A stretch of 64,000 bases of DNA from Halovenus salina (GCF_026410925.1 NZ_CP112974.1:1-64000); one strand, 5' to 3'. Positions 1 through 10,070 are shown, counted from the first letter of the stretch. Notes: a model not told the origin generated them from the sequence alone. Program-made: numbers and translations.

Positions 1-719
1 CAGGCGCATTGAACGAGCGTGGCCGAGATGTCCTGTTTGTTGATCTTGACCCACAGGGGAATGCCACAGAGAACCTCGGAATGCGCGAGCTCTACGACTC
101 GGACCCGCCCACGCTGTTCGATGTCCTGACCGAACCCGACAAACGAGAGACCATCGTTGACCTCGTCGAGTCACATCCCGAGATGGATGTCGTTCCATCC
201 AGTATCGACATGACAGCCGTCGAGCCGGAACTCACACTATCACGGCGGAGCGGCGAGCAACTCCACCTCTGTCTTCAGTACGTTGCAGATGACTACGACT
301 ACATCATCGTCGATTGCCCACCGTTCCTGGGGAACCTGATGGACAATGCACTGTTCGCAACGCGAAACGTCCTGATTCCGGCACTCGCCGAGGACACATC
401 GAAGCGGGCGTTCGAACTCCTGTTCGACCACGTTGACTCCTTGGCGGCTGATTACGAGATCGCTGTCAACGAACGGGGAGTCGTAGTAAATCGAATCGAT
501 GTTCGGAAGACACAGGCCAATGAGATGATTGACTGGGTCAACAATGCGTTTGAGGGAACGCCAGTATGGGAGGTCCGGGAGCGGGCGGCAATCCAGCGAG
601 CGCTAAAAAACGGCGGGTCGATTTTCGTTGAGGAACCCGAGTGCGACCAGCTCGATGTGTTTAGCAGCATCGCTACAAATCTGGACGAGCAGTTCGGCTT
701 TGCGGAGGTGACAGCATGA
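1..719 (+). CDS. parA: ParA/Soj-like partition ATPase, 5' end outside window
   Basis: Deviant Walker-type ATPase that segregates plasmids or chromosomes with a partner protein and a centromere site. Codons are open from base 3, and the first in-window start (TTG at 9) is internal: the reading frame enters as GALNERGRDVLFVDLDPQGNAT, which in ParA proteins follows the KGGxGKT loop, so the Walker A loop lies just upstream of the window. Visible motifs are the A' segment FVDLDPQGN and Walker B YIIVDCPP at about residue 100 of the in-window part, then a typical ParA C-terminal half. The gene overlaps the next one by 4 bases (ATGA), indicating a parA-partner operon. Confidence is high for the family; the replicon it serves is inferred to be this one. 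Confidence 0.93.
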   Translation, partial: GALNERGRDVLFVDLDPQGNATENLGMRELYDSDPPTLFDVLTEPDKRETIVDLVESHPEMDVVPSSIDMTAVEPELTLSRRSGEQLHLCLQYVADDYDYIIVDCPPFLGNLMDNALFATRNVLIPALAEDTSKRAFELLFDHVDSLAADYEIAVNERGVVVNRIDVRKTQANEMIDWVNNAFEGTPVWEVRERAAIQRALKNGGSIFVEEPECDQLDVFSSIATNLDEQFGFAEVTA

Positions 720-1141
720 GAGACAATCAGGAGGGCAATGAGAGCGAGGATAGAGCCAGTCGATTGCGTGAACGGCGAAATCAGGTGCAGCAGAAGGCAA
801 ACACTGTTTCTGAATCTACGGATGGTAAATCTTCAGAGCCAACCGAATCCGCCTCGTCGGAATCCGACGACCAGTCAGAGGGGTCGGTGAAAGACGAACG
901 CATAGGAACGTACATGTACTTGCAAGAGAGCCAGCAGAAAGAGCTCAAAAAGGTCTACAATCAGATCAAGGCAGAGTATGAATACGAGTACGATACTGAA
1001 TTTGAGAAGAACAGACAATTCTACCCGCTTGTTGTGGAGTACGGTATCCAAAGTTTGGACAGTTTGGATGTTTCGGAGATACAAGAGAGATTAGAGAGTT
1101 TCACAGATTCGGCAGATAGGGGCGGTTACAAACGAGATTAG
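716..1141 (+). CDS. Small acidic ParA-operon partner protein
   Basis: A 141-residue protein translated from an ATG that overlaps the parA stop. Residues 1-60 are low-complexity and Ser/Glu/Asp-rich (disordered); residues 60-135 carry a helical region rich in Lys, Glu and Tyr (KELKKVYNQIKAEYEYEYD) that could dimerise or bind DNA. It shows no ParB nuclease/HTH signature. Position suggests it is the centromere-binding or adaptor partner of ParA, as small downstream genes are in many haloarchaeal parA operons; this role is inference. No recognised domain was seen. Confidence 0.75.
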   Translation: MRDNQEGNESEDRASRLRERRNQVQQKANTVSESTDGKSSEPTESASSESDDQSEGSVKDERIGTYMYLQESQQKELKKVYNQIKAEYEYEYDTEFEKNRQFYPLVVEYGIQSLDSLDVSEIQERLESFTDSADRGGYKRD

Positions 1142-1287
1142 GGAACTATCCCGGTTGAGGAATCATGTTCTCCCGCGAGATCGACCGCGCACTTCAGTTC
1201 CTCGGAGAAATCGACACCAGCTGCTCACAAACCTGCACAATTACCACGAAAAGAGCAACCCGAGACAGTGCTGCCGCTCCCGACGAC

Positions 1288-3149
1288 GCGACCCAGAGTG
1301 GTGAACGCCGCTGTCAGTCGACTCTGTGGAGGAACTCACCAAGCGCTCGAAGGAACGATTTGAAACCCACTTCCGGGGGCGACCGAATCGCGGTATCTCT
1401 ACCGACTTTGATGAGATAGTCCGTCAACCGCCACAGATTATACAATAACCCTGCCAAGACGAAGTTACAGAACCGGACACGGTAGTCCGTTGACGACGTC
1501 CGTGGCAGACAATCCTTGATCGACTTGTATTGATTCTCGATATCCCACCGTCGTCGATACCCATTACACACCGCCTGTATTTCGTCTGGTTCAACCCTGT
1601 CACGATTTGTCACGAACACAGCATACGTCCCGTCTGCATCGTCATTGCGACTGGGAACATACAGATACTCCGTGCGGTGGTGGACCTCGCCGTCGACGGC
1701 TACCGGGACGTCGTGGTTCACAGCCGCATCTGCTGTTGAATGCTCTTCGATTTTCTTGATTGCAGAGTAATCCGGCTGGTAGACTGGCACTGGCGCTGTG
1801 TAGGTGATTCCCCAGCCCTCGATGACAGCATAGACTTCCTTACTGTGAAAGCCACGGTCAAGATACACTTCGTCCAGGTCGACGAACCGCTCGGCTTTCT
1901 CCAGTAGCCGGTCGACCAACTCTGCTTTCGAATACGACGGTGCATTTTCTTCTTCCCATGTGGAGTTCTCTTTGACCGGCTCGACGCCGAGAATGATTGG
2001 CACCAACTCGCCAGCCAGCGTGAGCGTGGCGTACTTGTAACCGCGCTTGTAGGCGTTGTCTTTCTTGTAGCCACTGACCATTCTCGGAAAACCGCTTGGG
2101 AATCCCAGCGTCTTTGTCTTGCCACGGCCAGACATGGAACTGCTCGTGCGTAATATCAATCGCAGCCGTCTTGTGTCGATCAGCGAACGGCCCACCACCC
2201 TTGATTGACGAGATGATGTTATCTACGGCTGAATCGAACGAGTCCATGAGTGCATCACGGATACCGTCAATCTTCGGCGTTCCATCAGCAGCGGGTATCT
2301 CGTCGAGGGTGTGCTGTCCATCGTCACCCTCAGGCGTGGCGAATTGCTTGAGCACCCGGAGAATCGTCGAGCCGTGTGCCGTATGTTCGTCATCCGAGAG
2401 CCAGCCATACTCGCCTTCTGAATGAGCACTCCCCGCATGCGAGCAGGTCCGCGCAACCATGTCCAGAATTTCGTCGTCATCATACGTTCGATTGAGCGAG
2501 CGGCCACTCTCGAACTCGGGGAAGGCGTGTTTGCGAGCCAGCTTAATCGTCTTGGTCGCCTGCTGTTGCACCCGCTCGCGATGGGTACTGTCGTCATCAT
2601 CGGAGGTCTCAGCATCATCATCGGCCAGAATCGGAACGAGTCCCTCGCTAATCACGTCGTATTCGACTGCATAGTGTGCGATTCCGACAGCAGCTGTCTC
2701 GATGGCACGCTGTGTGTTGTCACTGAACGCGTTCCAGGCGTGGCTGAGTGTCTGTTGACGGGGTGCGTCTCGTCTCTCAGAAAGATCGAACCGAAAAGCG
2801 TGTAAGAGGCTTGGTCGTTGTCTGAGTCGCTGCGCGAGTTCGTTCTGTGACAATCCACGGATTTCGGCGTAGAGGAACGCACGAACGAGAGTTTCAGTCT
2901 CAAATTCCGTTTTATGTTGCTGGCGAGTATCCGTCAGCAACTCAGTTGGGATAGAAAGATTGCTAATCACGTCCCAGAGATGATTTTCACATTCACAGAG
3001 CATCTCACCGTGGACGACGATAGCCTCTGCGACAGCTGAGTTATCTCTACCCATTAGAAGCCCCCAAAGCCAGTCCAGGCTGCCACATCCACGTGACAGT
3101 TCACTCGCTCAGGGGGGATGAGAGCGTGAGTTGTTGTCACATGGGTCGC
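1288..3149. mobile_element. Tentative extent of the first insertion sequence
   Basis: The octamer GCGACCCA at 1288-1295 occurs inverted as TGGGTCGC at 3142-3149, and the two bracket the transposase pseudogene with sensible margins (26 and 95 bases). The bases further in match only weakly and no target duplication is visible, so the ends are a guess. The segment just left (1142-1287) holds an open frame beginning at 1165 whose product is unrecognised; it could be the remnant of a gene cut by this insertion. Confidence 0.3.
1314..3054 (-). pseudogene. DDE transposase, IS4-like fold, broken by one frameshift
   Basis: Two overlapping minus-strand frames join into one protein of about 579 residues. 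The N-terminal frame (3054 to ~2090) ends near FHVWPWQDKDAGIPKRF and contains the first catalytic Asp in AIDITHEQFHVW. The C-terminal frame resumes at FPRMVSGYKKDNAYKRGY and carries the second Asp (VYLDRGF) and the Y-x2-R-x3-E-x6-K type signature RRRWDIENQYKSIKD of IS4-like transposases. The shift falls at the AAAA run 2088-2091 (one base too many on the plus strand). As written the enzyme cannot be made; a programmed shift is possible but no slippery heptamer or stimulatory structure was recognised. The exact IS family was not assigned. Confidence 0.85.
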
Positions 3150-3283
3150 AGCCAGCCGTAACAGCATACTAATCATTACTTTGTTTAGCAGGTTGTATAA
3201 TTCAATATGATGCTTGATTCAAACAAGTGTTTTTAACCCATCATCACATATAAACCTTCACGAACAGTTGTTCAAATCGAACA

Positions 3284-3751
3284 ATGGGTGACAACGATAG
3301 GGACACTCACCAGATAGATGAAGCTGTCGCTGATCTTCTACAGAAGAAAGGAACGTTAGAGATGGTCGTTGAGATTGGGGAACACGGTTCTCAGCGACAT
3401 ACTGACTTGCGAGAAGAGTTGTTATTGAGTTCGAGCACGATTCAGCAACGTCTCAAAGACGGGAAAAAGCAGGGGTTGTGGGAGCAACTACTCGAAGAAC
3501 GGGGTGATATTGCAGCGAAGGTGTATCGACTTACCCCACTCGGAAACGTTATTTACGACATTGCAGTCGATTTAGAACTCAACCAGTTGTATCGGTCAAA
3601 GCGCGGTATCATCCGGGCAATCGATAACCGAGAACGCCGGGTGATTGTGGATTCGTCCCCCTCAGATGTGGAGTGGCTCTCTGAGATCAAGATGGAAGAA
3701 CACAATCTCCATTCAGTTCAGAAGTTCCTGCAACAATTCGTCGACAAGTAA
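3284..3751 (+). CDS. Winged-helix transcriptional regulator
   Basis: A 155-residue protein with an N-terminal winged helix: helix-turn-helix around QRHTDLREELLLSSSTIQQRLKDGKKQGLWEQL (about residues 37-70, quoted here only as a region) followed by a wing and the phrase YRLTPLGNVIYDIA, typical of HxlR/PadR-like archaeal regulators. It starts 28 bases after an AT-rich stretch with a TATA-like element (ATATAAACC near 3249), consistent with a leaderless or near-leaderless transcript. It stands upstream of the ABC exporter operon and could control it. The ligand is unknown. Confidence 0.75.
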   Translation: MGDNDRDTHQIDEAVADLLQKKGTLEMVVEIGEHGSQRHTDLREELLLSSSTIQQRLKDGKKQGLWEQLLEERGDIAAKVYRLTPLGNVIYDIAVDLELNQLYRSKRGIIRAIDNRERRVIVDSSPSDVEWLSEIKMEEHNLHSVQKFLQQFVDK

Positions 3752-3990
3752 CTGAACAGAGTCCTGAGAAAATACAATATTGTTGTTTTAATGATATAAT
3801 GGTTCTATATAGTATGTAAATTGAGATGACCAGTCCTAAACATAAGTAATAGCAGCATTTATAATAATCAGATAACACACTTATATGATTTTTGTTATTA
3901 AAACACAATTTCGAAATTATTTGTTTTAATGTAATTTACACTGCTAAATAGCAGCTAATTTAATAAGAAATTGTTGACAACGTTGAACTG

Positions 3991-4718
3991 ATGAGTTCGA
4001 CTCCGAATCCCACAGCGATCGATGCGTCGCCAAACACTCGGCCAGACAGTACAGATCGAGCTGACAGCGCCGTGGTTCTCTCTGCATCCGATATCGAGAA
4101 AACCTACGACACCTGGTTGCCATTCGGCCGAACAGTCGATGTACTTGATGGTGCAACCATGGAAATACGGGCCGGCGAAATCATCGGAATCGTCGGTGAG
4201 AACGGGAGCGGCAAGTCTACGTTGATGCAGATTCTCGTCGGTGCGCTTGAAGCTGACGGGGGCGCAGTGGAGGTCGACGGGCAAGTCGGCTGGTGTCCCC
4301 AGGAACCCCGGTTGTACGACCGGTTGACTGTCGAGGAAACCTTCCACCTGTTCGGTGAGGCGTACGACATGACCCACGAGGAAATCCGCTCGGCACGCAA
4401 TCACTTTTCAGAGACGCTGGATTTCGAGCGCTTCCTCGACTATCAGGTTCGTCATCTTAGCGGTGGAAATCGACAAAAAATCAATCTCAGTGTCGCATTG
4501 ATGCATGACCCTGACGTTCTACTGCTCGACGAACCCTACACAGGCTTCGACTGGGACACGTACCTCGCCTTCTGGAACCTGACTGAACAGCTGATTGAGA
4601 GGGTGTTGGCATCGGTATTATCTCGCATTTCATCAACGAACGGCAACGCTTCGATGGCATCTACGAACTCGTCGACGGTACCCTTTCTTGGGAGGAGATT
4701 GAAGATGGCGACGACTGA
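3991..4718 (+). pseudogene. ABC transporter ATP-binding subunit with a -1 frameshift
   Basis: ATPase of an ABC-2 type exporter. Walker A GENGSGKST is at about residue 70, the Q-loop segment GWCPQEPRLYD follows, the signature is LSGGNRQKINLS and Walker B is DVLLLDEPYTGFD. After LTEQLIER the frame is lost. Inserting one G in the run at 4601-4603 restores GVGIGIISHFINERQRF, i.e. the H-loop (ISHF), ending at a TGA at 4716-4718 to give 242 residues. As written, the frame instead runs through the downstream permease start and makes an artificial 493-residue fusion. The start follows an AT-rich 240-base gap. Either the exporter is inactive or the base is a sequencing error. Confidence 0.85.
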
Positions 4719-5472
4719 GAGGTCACTACCGGGAACGGGGCACCGCGTCTGGACGGGAGTACGAGCACATGCGACGGCGTTTTTCCGAGAACCACTCTAC
4801 CTCGTGCTCCTGATTGCGCTGCCAGTGGTGGAAATCTGGTTTGCTGGCTCCGCGCTCGAATCGCTCCCAGACGCCGCGTTTACAGAAATGGATGTGTCTC
4901 TGATCACTACAGGTAGAATGTTCGGTGCGATATTCGCAACGGCAGTCTTTGCTGGCATCGTCGGCTTGTTTCAGCGACTCAGTGCCGAAGACACAGACCG
5001 ACGGCTGATTATCGCTGGCAGTTCGCCCAGTCGACTGTTCGTTACCCGAGCCCTGACGATTCTCGGAATTACGACTGTGGTCGCGGTCGTCTCGACGATT
5101 GCCCTCTTGGCGTTCGAGCAGGTAGCGCGCCCGGGACTTGTGTTTGCGGTTCTCGTGACTGCCGGCATTCTGTATGCTGCGTTTGGGATACTCGTCGGGT
5201 CGCTGTTGTCTGGGGAACTGGAAGGGTCGCTGGCGCTGGTCTTTCTTGTCGATATCGACGTAGTGCTCGCAACAGGACTTCTTCCCACGGATCTGTTTGT
5301 CGGAGAATTGTTCCCACTGTTCCATCCGTATCAGCTACTGGAGACTGCAGTCGTGGGAGGCGATGTCAGTAGTGGTCATGTACTTCCGTCTCTGGGATAT
5401 GTCGTCGTTGTTAGTGGCGTTGCAGCACTGGTGTATGCCCGTACGACAACCATCAATGGGGGTGCAGGCTGA
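4705..5472 (+). CDS. ABC-2 type permease subunit 1
   Basis: Start chosen at the ATG at 4705 (MATTERSLPGTG), which overlaps the reconstructed ATPase stop (4716-4718), a normal operon junction. The 255-residue product has about six hydrophobic segments, beginning LYLVLLIALPVVEIWF and continuing through GRMFGAIFATAVFAGIVGLF and later TM pairs, as in ABC-2 permeases of two-permease exporters. It would form the membrane channel with the next gene product and the ATPase. The substrate cannot be told from sequence; adjacency to metal genes is only suggestive. As given it is also in frame with the frameshifted ATPase. Confidence 0.8.
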   Translation: MATTERSLPGTGHRVWTGVRAHATAFFREPLYLVLLIALPVVEIWFAGSALESLPDAAFTEMDVSLITTGRMFGAIFATAVFAGIVGLFQRLSAEDTDRRLIIAGSSPSRLFVTRALTILGITTVVAVVSTIALLAFEQVARPGLVFAVLVTAGILYAAFGILVGSLLSGELEGSLALVFLVDIDVVLATGLLPTDLFVGELFPLFHPYQLLETAVVGGDVSSGHVLPSLGYVVVVSGVAALVYARTTTINGGAG

Positions 5473-6203
5473 TGCGAACGCGACACGTACAGACAGCGGT
5501 TACGACAGGGTTGCGTGAATACGCTCGCACGCCGGTCTTGCTTGCATTGCTGTTGTTCGCTCCCGCGTATTTGATTGGTCTGTTTGGGTATCTTGCACCG
5601 GAGACACCCACACCTGTTGATGTGCCGGGTGCTGGTCAGTTGACGGTTCCACTTGCGGATGTGCTGACTGTCGGTGGGGTTCTTGTTGCGAACGCGCTGG
5701 TCGGTGGGCTCGTCGGTTTGTTTGTGGTTCAGTCGGCCACCGACGCAGACGGACGACTCGTCATCGCAGGGTTTGAACCGGCGTCACTGTTGCTCGCCCG
5801 AGGCACCCTCGTTGGTGTTGCAGCTATCGCAACAGTCACCGTTTCGATGGCAGTGACACTCCTGTTCTTCGAGCCAGCGAACGTGGCTATGCTGGCGACA
5901 GCCGGCTTCTTGACGGCGCTTACCTACGGAATGGTCGGCATCATCGTTGGTTCTCAGGTCGACACCTTGGCAGGCGTCTGGATTCTGTTGTTCCTGCCGA
6001 TTCTCGACGTGCACCTGTTCCAGAATCCACTGGCAACAGAGACGGAACTGATTGCAACGATTCTTCCCGCTCATTCGACGACGAACCTCGCCACTGACGC
6101 GGCTTTCGAAGCCGGCATCTGGTTGTTGAATCTCGGAACAGCGATCGCCTATCTCGTCGTGACAACGGTGATTGCCACCGGCCTATATTACCGGGAAACG
6201 TAA
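5472..6203 (+). CDS. ABC-2 type permease subunit 2
   Basis: A 243-residue membrane protein, paralogous in layout to the preceding permease: LREYARTPVLLALLLFAPAYL as the first TM, then five further hydrophobic segments, with a matching motif DADGRLVIAGFEP versus DTDRRLIIAGSSP in the upstream subunit. This shared motif shows the two permeases arose by duplication and probably act as a heterodimer. The stop of the first gene and the start of this one share bases (TGATG), so translation is coupled. Ends at 6203, 119 bases before the metal ATPase gene. Confidence 0.85.
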   Translation: MRTRHVQTAVTTGLREYARTPVLLALLLFAPAYLIGLFGYLAPETPTPVDVPGAGQLTVPLADVLTVGGVLVANALVGGLVGLFVVQSATDADGRLVIAGFEPASLLLARGTLVGVAAIATVTVSMAVTLLFFEPANVAMLATAGFLTALTYGMVGIIVGSQVDTLAGVWILLFLPILDVHLFQNPLATETELIATILPAHSTTNLATDAAFEAGIWLLNLGTAIAYLVVTTVIATGLYYRET

Positions 6204-6267
6204 CTGCCTTCATCACTATTGGCGGAATTAATAACTCAGTCAATTTTGGTTGTTAATAAGTGCTGCA

Positions 6268-6293
6268 AAACCCCGATTACAAACAGCGGGTTT
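6268..6293. promoter_or_regulatory. Inverted repeat ahead of the Zn/Cd ATPase gene
   Basis: AAACCC at 6268-6273 is inverted as GGGTTT at 6288-6293, centred about 40 bases before the ATG at 6323. The TTTAAC at the right arm could serve as a TATA-like element for a leaderless start. The dyad could be an operator for a metal sensor or the terminator of the ABC operon; sequence alone does not decide. Confidence 0.35.
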
Positions 6294-6322
6294 AACAAAA
6301 TAGCAGCGTCGACGAACAGATA

Positions 6323-8971
6323 ATGACGTCTCCTGAGAGAGAGTCCTCTGATACGCCTCAATCTTTTCATTCACACGAGTGTAGCCATGACCACAACGAC
6401 GGTCATGACCACCACCATGATCACGACCATGCCCACACACGTGAGACAGGGACCGATTCCTCAGATATCGAAACCCAAGGAGATGTAGTCCAGCTGTCGG
6501 TCCCAGAGATGGATTGCCCCTCCTGTGCCGGCAAAGTCGACAATAGCGTACAGAAAATCGACGGAATCCTCCAGGTCAGGCCGCAGGTAACTACAGGAAC
6601 CCTGACTGTCACCTACGATGGTGAGCAGACAAAGCCAGACGCTATCGTCGACCGCGTCGAAAAGGCCGGTTACAGCGTCACAAATACCGGCGAAGACACT
6701 GTGACAATCACCGCCCCTGAAATGGACTGTCCGTCCTGTGCCGGCAAAATTGAGAGCGCACTCGACGGACTTGACGGCATTTCCACCTACGACACCCGCC
6801 CGACGACCGGGAAAATCGTCGTAACGTACGATACAGCGACCGTCAAGACGGACCGAATTGTCGATACAATCGAAAACGCGGGCTATGATGTAGCGGCCAC
6901 GAGTACCAGCGGTGAAGAGGCGAGCGCAACAGCCACCTCCCAAGACAGTATCTGGACGAGTACGCGTGCGTTAAAAACCTGGGTGAGCGGTGGCTTCGTC
7001 GCGCTCGGATTCGCTTTCGAGTTCCTCCTTGTCAGCCAGAATGGCGAACTCGTCAGCGGTCTTGGCACCGAATTACTGCTATCTGATGCCCTGTTCATCA
7101 TCGCAGTTGCGTTCGGCGGACAGGAGATTCTCCGCAACGGCTACTACTCCGCGCGCAATCGGAGTCTCGACATCGACTTCCTGATGTCGGTTGCCATCCT
7201 TGGCGCACTTGCATCGAGTCTTGTGTTCGGTGAATCCTACTACTTCGAGGCGGCGACGCTGGCGTTCCTGTTTAGCATCGCCGAACTGCTCGAACGCTAC
7301 TCGATGGATCAGGCCCGCAACTCCCTTCAGGAGTTGATGGACCTCTCGCCCGACGAAGCAACTGTCAAGCGTGATGGTGATACTGTCACTGTTCCGGTTG
7401 ACGAACTCTCGGTCGGAGATATCGTGGTGGTGAAACCGGGCGAGAAAATTCCCATGGATGGCATCGTTGTCGACGGGTCGAGTGCAGTCAATCAGGCTCC
7501 GATAACAGGCGAGAGCGTGCCGGTTGATAAGACCACTGGCGACAACGTCTTCGCCGGTACCATTAACGAGGAAGGCTACCTCGAAGTTGAGGTCACCTCT
7601 GAATCCGGTGACGACACGCTCTCACAGATCATCGAGATGGTCGAGGATGCCCAGTCGAACAAGACCGACCGCGAACAGTTCGTGGAACGGTTTGCCGCGT
7701 ACTACACACCACTCGTCGTCGGGTTCGCTGTGCTTGTCACGGCCGGGAGTCCGTTCGTTCTCGGAGTGGAGTGGTCGGAGGCTGTCGTCTATGGTTTGAC
7801 GTTGCTCGTGCTGGCGTGCCCGTGTGCGTTCGTGATTTCGACTCCCGTTTCGGTGGTGTCGGGCATCACCAGCGGCGCGAAAAACGGTGTTCTCATCAAG
7901 GGAGGGAATCACCTCGAAGCGATGGGCAACGTCGACGCCGTAGCACTCGACAAAACGGGCACGCTGACGCGAGGGGAACTCACGGTCACGGATGTCGTGC
8001 CCCTCAACGGAAATACCGAGGAGGATGTCCTGCACTGTGCCCGGGGTCTGGAACGCCGGAGCGAACACCCGATTGCCGACGCAATCGTCGAGAAGGCAGA
8101 GTCCGTCGGCGTTGGCGGTCGAGAGATAGCAAACTTCGAGAGTATCACCGGCAAGGGTGTCAGGGCCGACCTCGACGACAAGACACACTACGCAGGTAAG
8201 CCCGGCCTGTTCGAGGAGTTGGGCTTTGACCTGTCACACGTCCACGCGACGACAGACGGAGGTGTCGTCACGATGGACAAATGCGAGCAGGAGAACTGCC
8301 TCTCACTGCTCGATGAAACTGTCCCGAAGCTGCAAGACCAGGGGAAGACGGTGGTGCTGGTCGGAACGGAAGACGAACTCGAAGGCGTCATCGGTGTTGC
8401 GGACGAGGTACGGCCAGGCGCAAAGCGTGCCGTCCATCGTCTGAAAGAACTCGGCATCGAGCGAACGGTCATGCTCACCGGCGATAATGCGCGGACTGCA
8501 CGCGCGATTGCAAACCAGGTGGGCGTCGACGAGTACCGTGCCGAACTACTCCCCGACGAGAAGGTCGCCGCAATCGAAGAGCTACAGGCGGACGGCAATC
8601 AAGTCGCCATGGTCGGTGACGGCATCAACGACGCGCCTGCACTGGCGACTGCGAACGTTGGCGTCGCGATGGGTGCAGCGGGGACTGACACCGCACTGGA
8701 GACGGCCGACATTGCGCTGATGGGTGACCAGTTGTCGCGGCTCCCGTATCTGTACGAGCTCTCCCACGACGCGAACGGCGTCATTCGACAGAACATTACC
8801 GCCAGCCTGCTCGTGAAAGCAGGGCTGGCACTCGCAGTCCCGATTCCGGGGATTCCAGTCCCGGTCTGGGTGGCAGTGCTCGTCGGTGATGCCGGGATGA
8901 CACTCGGCGTCACCGGGAACGCGATGCGTCTCTCTCGAATCAAACCAGAGAGTGAATCGACGGAGGGGTGA
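6323..8971 (+). CDS. zntA: Zn/Cd/Pb-exporting P1B-type ATPase
   Basis: An 882-residue heavy-metal pump. The N-terminus is His/Asp-rich (HDHHHDHDHAHT), followed by two heavy-metal-associated domains each with MDCPSCAGK. Membrane region and pump core follow: actuator TGES (ITGESVPVDK), transmembrane CPC (LACPCAFVIS), phosphorylation loop DKTGTLTRGE, SEHP motif (RRSEHPIAD), nucleotide-binding GDGINDAPAL, and a final membrane segment with VGDAGMTLGVTGNAM. The CPC plus a Lys in TM7 (LLVKAG) and DxG in TM8 match the P1B-2 group, which exports Zn, Cd and Pb rather than Cu. It overlaps no frame error and looks intact. Followed after 7 bases by the CDF exporter gene, so the two probably form a zinc-efflux operon. 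Confidence 0.93.
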   Translation: MTSPERESSDTPQSFHSHECSHDHNDGHDHHHDHDHAHTRETGTDSSDIETQGDVVQLSVPEMDCPSCAGKVDNSVQKIDGILQVRPQVTTGTLTVTYDGEQTKPDAIVDRVEKAGYSVTNTGEDTVTITAPEMDCPSCAGKIESALDGLDGISTYDTRPTTGKIVVTYDTATVKTDRIVDTIENAGYDVAATSTSGEEASATATSQDSIWTSTRALKTWVSGGFVALGFAFEFLLVSQNGELVSGLGTELLLSDALFIIAVAFGGQEILRNGYYSARNRSLDIDFLMSVAILGALASSLVFGESYYFEAATLAFLFSIAELLERYSMDQARNSLQELMDLSPDEATVKRDGDTVTVPVDELSVGDIVVVKPGEKIPMDGIVVDGSSAVNQAPITGESVPVDKTTGDNVFAGTINEEGYLEVEVTSESGDDTLSQIIEMVEDAQSNKTDREQFVERFAAYYTPLVVGFAVLVTAGSPFVLGVEWSEAVVYGLTLLVLACPCAFVISTPVSVVSGITSGAKNGVLIKGGNHLEAMGNVDAVALDKTGTLTRGELTVTDVVPLNGNTEEDVLHCARGLERRSEHPIADAIVEKAESVGVGGREIANFESITGKGVRADLDDKTHYAGKPGLFEELGFDLSHVHATTDGGVVTMDKCEQENCLSLLDETVPKLQDQGKTVVLVGTEDELEGVIGVADEVRPGAKRAVHRLKELGIERTVMLTGDNARTARAIANQVGVDEYRAELLPDEKVAAIEELQADGNQVAMVGDGINDAPALATANVGVAMGAAGTDTALETADIALMGDQLSRLPYLYELSHDANGVIRQNITASLLVKAGLALAVPIPGIPVPVWVAVLVGDAGMTLGVTGNAMRLSRIKPESESTEG

Positions 8972-8978
8972 TTCGTCG

Positions 8979-10070
8979 ATGAACCCGAACGACGAACACA
9001 GTCACCACCAGCACGCAGACGACGGCGCTGGGAGTCAGGAGTTCGAGGCTGGTGAGAGTCACGACCATACAGATATCGACGAAACCAGCACACACAAACT
9101 GGCGCTGGTAGCAGGAATCAATTTCGTCGGATTCGTCGTGGAACTTGCGGGTGGCCTGTTGTTCGGGTCGGTGGCACTGATCAGCGACGCGTTTCACATG
9201 CTGTTCGATATGTTGGCGTACGTGATGGCGTTCAGTGCGAGCTACGCGGCCGAACGGTTCGACCGTGGTGACGAGTGGTCCTACGGGCTCCATCGACTCG
9301 AACCCGTTGCAGCGTTTCTCAACGGCATACTGCTCGTTCCGATGGTCGGCTACATCGTCTGGGAGGCCTACAAGCGGTTTCTCGAACCGGCCAGCATCAA
9401 CGCCGAGTTGACGCTGGTGATCGCCACTGGGGGATTACTCGTCAATATCGGGTCCGTGTTCGTTCTCCAGGGCGGTGAGATGAGTCTCAATGAGCGTGGC
9501 GCGTTTTATCATCTTCTCGGCGATGCGGGTGGGTCAGTCGCAGTAATCGTGTCGACGCTCGCGGTCTCGGTACTCGATATGCCGGTAGCTGATCCACTGG
9601 CTGCAGTGTTGATCGGCCTCCTCGTGTTGTGGTCGGCCGGAAAAGTTCTCGTCGAAAGTACGTCTATCTTCCTCCAGCACAGCCCCATGTCGATGGCGAC
9701 ACTCCGTGATGAGGTGACCAACATCGATGCGGTTGCGAGTGTCGAGGACATCCACGTCTGGCAGGTCTGTAGTCAATTGACCGTCGCGACCGTCCAGGTC
9801 CAAACCACCTCCAACTCTGCCGACGAACAACAGCAGCTCAGAGCAACTGTTCACGAGACGCTCGCTGACGCTGGTATCAACCATATTACCGTCGAGATTA
9901 TCGGTCCATCGAACGTGCAGTCGACTGAACACCGACAGCACAGTCACCAGGGTGGGGTCGTTTACCAAGACCGACTATCAGTCTCTTCATTCGACGACGG
10001 TTCCTCCTCGGGGACAGGTTGTACGTGGAGTGGACGCATCATATCATGGTCTTCGTGCTCGATCATGTGA
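8979..10070 (+). CDS. czcD: Cation diffusion facilitator (ZnT/CzcD-like zinc exporter)
   Basis: Start taken at the ATG at 8979, eight bases after the ATPase stop and behind GGAGGGGTGA; an in-frame GTG at 8952 lies inside the upstream gene. His-rich head (DEHSHHQH), then six TM segments with the two Zn-site HxxxD pairs: DAFHMLFDML and FYHLLGDAGG, which define the Zn-transporting CDF group. The C-terminal cytoplasmic domain has VEDIHVWQVCSQ. The frame then continues about 36 residues into the antisense of the convergent multicopper oxidase gene with a non-family tail (after IGPSNVQSTEHRQ), overlapping it by 109 bases; the native end may have been nearer 9960. Confidence 0.88.
   Translation: MNPNDEHSHHQHADDGAGSQEFEAGESHDHTDIDETSTHKLALVAGINFVGFVVELAGGLLFGSVALISDAFHMLFDMLAYVMAFSASYAAERFDRGDEWSYGLHRLEPVAAFLNGILLVPMVGYIVWEAYKRFLEPASINAELTLVIATGGLLVNIGSVFVLQGGEMSLNERGAFYHLLGDAGGSVAVIVSTLAVSVLDMPVADPLAAVLIGLLVLWSAGKVLVESTSIFLQHSPMSMATLRDEVTNIDAVASVEDIHVWQVCSQLTVATVQVQTTSNSADEQQQLRATVHETLADAGINHITVEIIGPSNVQSTEHRQHSHQGGVVYQDRLSVSSFDDGSSSGTGCTWSGRIISWSSCSIM

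Noticed and set aside
1165-1419. 84-codon plus-strand ORF
   Set aside because: Its second half is antisense to the transposase; only the first ~40 codons could be a gene remnant and nothing is recognisable.
3991-5472. A single 493-residue ATPase-permease fusion
   Set aside because: The fusion arises from one missing G at 4601-4603; repaired, the ATPase ends in its H-loop region and the permease has its own ATG.
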